Below are positions 8,801 through 10,250 of a DNA stretch of 10,250 bases, one piece after another. The notes beneath the pieces are model-generated. The model saw only the letters and a list, made by a program, of their open reading frames with translations. It searched no databases and had not been told where the DNA came from. The stretch comes from Ruminococcaceae bacterium UBA7067 (GTDB lineage: Bacteria > Bacillota > Clostridia > Oscillospirales > Acutalibacteraceae). The stretch lies in NCBI GenBank assembly GCA_002493755.1, contig DKZT01000037.1, positions 2,827 through 13,076 on the forward strand, in the 5' to 3' direction. Position 1 is the stretch's first letter. Each line of letters opens with the position of its first letter. The position numbers and the translations under genes were made by a program.

Positions 8801-10071
8801 ACGGCGATGTATTTGAAAACCCGACTCCTGCCGCACTTGCAAAGCTTTGCGAAAAAGATGTTCCGAAGAATGACTTTGAAGATTTAAGCAACTATGATTA
8901 CAGTAATATAGAAAACGTGTTGCTTAAAAATAATCTTGAGAGCTTTAAAAACGGAGATGTGCAGGAGATAGGCGATGTACTCCTTACGGGTGCCGCAGGC
9001 TTCCTTGGAATACATATTCTTTATGAGCTGCTCCACAGATACAGCGGCAAGGTTTACTGCCTGCTGCGTGACAAAAATAACAATCCCGCAGAGGACAGAC
9101 TTAATTTGATTTTCTTCTATTATTTTGAAGAAAGTCTGAAAGAAAACTATTCTGACAGATTGACTATCCTGAGCGGAGACGTCACAGACAGAGAATCATT
9201 TGACAAGTTCCTTGATTTCAATATTGATACTGTTATTAACTGTGCCGCAAATGTAAAGCACTTTTCAAAGGGAACAGACATTGAAGATGTCAATTTGTAC
9301 GGAACGCTTAATGTAATAGATTTCTGTAAGCAGGCAGATGCACGTCTTATTCACGTTTCAACTATGAGTGTCGGCGGAATATTTGTAGGTGAGCAGGGAG
9401 AGGTAACTCATCTGGAGGAAAATCAGCTTTATTTCGGACAGCAGACAACATCTAAGTACACGCTTTCAAAATTCCTTGCCGAAAGGGCAATTCTTGAAGA
9501 AGTTTCAAAAGGATTTAATGCAAAAATTATGCGTGTCGGCACGCTTTCCGCAAGAAACAGCGACGGCGAGTATCAGATTAACTTTACCACAAACACATTT
9601 ATGGGCAGGCTCAAATCCAATATTATCATCGGAAAATATCCGTATGATATGATAGAAATGCCGTTTGAGCTTTCTCCCATAGATTTTGTGGCAAAAGCAA
9701 TCCTCCTTCTGTCAAAGACTCCAAAGAACTGTACTGTATTCCACCCGTTCAATAATCATATGCTGATGATGGGCGACTTATATATGGAGATGGATAAAAT
9801 CGGACTTCACTCGCAGGCATCAGAAACAGAGGAATACGAAAAGGCGCTCGAAGAAGCAAAGCAAAATCCCGAAAAGGCAAAAATTCTTTCCAGTATGCTT
9901 GCCTACCAGAATATGGCGCACGGTCAGAAGATATTCTCCGTTGGAAAGAGCAATAAATACACAATGCAGGTGCTTTACAGAATTGGATTCCACTGGCCTG
10001 TGACATCGCTTGACTATATGAAACGCTTTATCAATGCGCTTCGAGGACTCGGTTTCTTTGATTTTACCTAA
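2803..10071 (+). CDS. Two-module nonribosomal peptide synthetase, C-A-T-C-A-T-R, predicted to release an N-acyl dipeptide aldehyde
   Basis: The product has 2422 residues. Domains in order: C1 about 7-428, with HHIIFDG at 128-134 and GMFVKT at 272-277; A1 about 430-925, with LYTSGSTGTPKG at 578-589, LYGPTES at 710-716 and the A10 lysine K906; T1 about 927-1003, with phosphopantetheine serine S962 in GLNS; C2 about 1022-1445, with HHIIFDG at 1146-1152; A2 about 1450-1945, with YTSGSTGKPKG at 1595-1605 and K1927; T2 about 1947-2021, with S1981 in GGSS; R about 2028-2422, with the NAD(P)H site TGAAGFLG at 2062-2069, HVSTMSV near 2184-2190 and catalytic YTLSK at 2219-2223. There is no epimerase, methyltransferase or thioesterase. 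The leading C domain suggests N-acylation from an acyl-CoA or acyl carrier. Pocket residues by alignment to GrsA are D-A-M-F-S-G-L-V-C-K (A1, hydrophobic substrate likely) and D-M-K-N-L-G-T-V-S-K (A2, resembling glutamate codes). R should reduce the T2-bound thioester to an aldehyde. This matches gut clostridial dipeptide-aldehyde/pyrazinone synthetases. A phosphopantetheinyl transferase must come from elsewhere in the genome. Architecture is certain; substrates are inferred. Confidence 0.95.
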   Translation: MNKQKKSALSKTEYGIYFDYLNNPGSIAYNIPLFLKLDKDIDITRLKQAVEAVIENHPYIKSRLTSDSDGAVYKLSSDEPAVVEVKELHDADFDKKSLVYPFELLSERLYRCCIISLDTYVMLFCDFHHIIFDGSSAKIFLNDVDRAYNGLPLESEHFTGNDVSDEEEERLKTDELKAAKEYYNSVFGGIELDSVMMNDKNDGKSLAKAVDYKFTSFNADDIRKFCRKNGIKTSTFFCGVYGFLLAKFSGAEESLFATIHNGRNEKLSNSCGMFVKTLPVYCNFSKNESIVQFLKNLDSQLQNNKKYDLYSYADICSDLQINPPTIFAYQGDIFRNIKFCGKEIFAEAVDVPDAKANISAELSRINGRFSLRFEYRADLYEEKSAESFLKSFEKAVTEFINKENINDIDITDSEQLALLDSFNSTEKDYEKTDIVTLFRRQAEQNPDNTAVVYLDKSYTYKEVDEISERIGAYISSLGIGREDVVSVLIPRCEYMVLASLGVLKSGAAYQPLDPSYPQERLEFMMQDADAKLLIAGKDLLERVPNYKGKVLLLDDIPALPSGEKISANPKPEDLFIMLYTSGSTGTPKGCMLEHRNLVSFCNWFRNYYNLTSQSRVAAYASYGFDANMMDMYPALTTGATIHIIDESIRLDLLAIDKYFNENKITHSFMTTQVGRQFAVEVDNSTITELSVGGEKLVPLNPPKNHKMINLYGPTESTVCITAFELDRVYERLPIGKALDNTKLYVVDKQGRRLPPCVPGELWVAGHGVSRGYLNRPEQNEKAFIRNPFTDEKGYERVYRTGDIVRYLPDGNIDFVGRNDGQVKIRGFRIELSEVERIIREFEGIKDATVAAFDEPGGGKFIAAYVVSDEKVDIQKLNEFILANKPPYMVPAVTMQIDRIPLNQNQKVNKRALPKPEKKAQNSEPSSKPMTLLEKKIHSIIAKILGNDKFSVTENLLFAGLNSLSVIKLAVELHKEFGFEANVKQMMKECSVISIEDRLQEYLMSGALAKNTAETKQKAYKSLYPLSKTQLGVYLDCMKNPYTTLYNIPSILKFTKSINAEKLADSVKNVILAHPYIFTHLTTQNDDVEQVYPDNRQFDIPVKKMTENELELLKKEFVKPFSFSKSPLFRILVVETERNIYLFADVHHIIFDGASYNIFLNQLKAAYEGAEIKSEDYTYFDYIDDEIKAESSEEYSKAEKFFDDMMKNFESASEITPDIGSQGDNGKLAEVNVPFDLAQIEAFCNKNGVTPAQLFLAAAFYSVSRFTNSRNVYLSTISNGRSDMRLTDCFGMFVKTLPLGIEIEDISALEFVKKSKSVFTGAIENEIYPYSKICSKFGFAPNIMYEYQIGVTDDLKIDGEAVERNFFDMEITKFKTAIYIENYRNQPCIVVRYNEALYSKDLMQTLVKSIFNATMHIISAPDSKIRKNSLLDDSQINELNSFSLTRIAPVETKLLHKMFENQVEKTPDNIAITACDGTLTYRELNRRANVTANELIARGLKKGGRVVVLLSRTSKIFSTIFGILKAGGAFIPTCPDYPQERINSIIEDSEADFVVTEGELVGIYDKTIDVDLLLGGENCETPDIDVSPEDLAYLIYTSGSTGKPKGVMLKHIGIASYLSYDDANPQVKYIVDNCKAYGSVTTVSFDMSLKETLLSLCNGLTLVFASDEQTVNPIALAKFLKENNADAFNSTPSRLLQYMELDEFAEAMADCKVILSGGEKYPYKLLKLLREKTNAKILNTYGPTEITVSSNCKDLTNADEISVGKPLLNYVEHIVDVDNNLLPVGVVGELLISGCGVALGYNKLPEQTKKAFIEFNGERTYRSGDYAKWTNNGDVVILGRTDNQVKLRGLRIELGEIEKCLSDINGIKSAVALIRKVNNADAICAYYTSDIQLDAEFIKNELKKSLTDYMVPAAYVQLSEMPLTPNGKINTKLLPEPQSSEKKAGVKPTTALEKTMCDIFAKVLELDKVYADDNFFDIGGSSLTVTRVIILANKSGIEIAYGDVFENPTPAALAKLCEKDVPKNDFEDLSNYDYSNIENVLLKNNLESFKNGDVQEIGDVLLTGAAGFLGIHILYELLHRYSGKVYCLLRDKNNNPAEDRLNLIFFYYFEESLKENYSDRLTILSGDVTDRESFDKFLDFNIDTVINCAANVKHFSKGTDIEDVNLYGTLNVIDFCKQADARLIHVSTMSVGGIFVGEQGEVTHLEENQLYFGQQTTSKYTLSKFLAERAILEEVSKGFNAKIMRVGTLSARNSDGEYQINFTTNTFMGRLKSNIIIGKYPYDMIEMPFELSPIDFVAKAILLLSKTPKNCTVFHPFNNHMLMMGDLYMEMDKIGLHSQASETEEYEKALEEAKQNPEKAKILSSMLAYQNMAHGQKIFSVGKSNKYTMQVLYRIGFHWPVTSLDYMKRFINALRGLGFFDFT

Positions 10072-10250
10072 GGAAACACTGAATATATCTATTAAACTAT
10101 GAATAAGCAAAAATGAAAATTTGCACAAAAGAAAAGACACTTAAGCATTTTTGATATATGTTGTACTTGCGATTCAAAATATACTGCTTTTGATGCGCTT
10201 TTAAATCTTTACAGCATATCATTTAAGTCGGATTTATTACTATTATTTAT
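10072..10250. other. Non-coding tail after the NRPS gene, no gene recognised
   Basis: This AT-rich 179-base stretch has no reading frame with a recognisable product and no strong terminator. Only weak stems are visible, such as GCAAA/TTTGC at 10105-10122, without a T tract. It may be part of a dispersed intergenic element, but one copy cannot show that. Confidence 0.5.

Noticed and set aside
8971..10068. Terminal domain as a Dieckmann-type cyclase (R*) rather than a reductase
   Set aside because: The catalytic Tyr (2219) and Lys (2223) and the nucleotide-binding motif TGAAGFLG are all present, which fits an active reductase.
9820..10140. Minus-strand open frame running from the tail into the 3' end of the NRPS gene
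   Set aside because: About 250 bases are antisense to the conserved reductase domain, there is no ribosome site, and the product resembles nothing I know.

Overview
This AT-rich window looks like it comes from a gut Clostridia genome of the Ruminococcus/Oscillospiraceae type. This is inferred from base composition, codon choice and gene content, not from a marker gene. All genes run on the + strand. The window enters inside a TetR-family regulator gene (1-483). A 177-base spacer follows, holding a perfect inverted repeat and a terminator-like hairpin. Next comes a broken STAS (anti-sigma-factor antagonist) gene (661-974), then a MATE-family transporter with a fused C-terminal RsbW/SpoIIAB-like domain (997-2757).

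Most of the window (2803-10071) is one very large gene for a two-module nonribosomal peptide synthetase. Its domain order is C-A-T-C-A-T-R: two complete condensation-adenylation-thiolation modules ended by a short-chain-dehydrogenase-type thioester reductase instead of a thioesterase. All core catalytic motifs are visible, so the enzyme should be functional. The first domain is a condensation domain with no module before it, which suggests that the peptide is N-capped, probably with a fatty acyl group. The reductase should release the chain as an aldehyde. The architecture matches the gut clostridial NRPS family known to make N-acyl dipeptide aldehydes and related pyrazinones, including the ruminopeptin (rup) type from Ruminococcus bromii. 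The second adenylation pocket reads D-M-K-N-L-G-T-V-S-K and resembles glutamate codes. This suggests a product of the form acyl-X-glutamal, a possible inhibitor of Glu-specific serine proteases.

The likely working unit is the NRPS plus the MATE pump just upstream (45 bases away) as product exporter. The TetR protein is a candidate regulator. The most unusual part is the signalling layer: the transporter carries an anti-sigma-like ATPase domain whose nucleotide-binding motifs look eroded, and the adjacent STAS gene, its natural kind of partner, carries a nonsense codon and a 5-base tandem duplication. The last 179 bases hold no recognisable gene.
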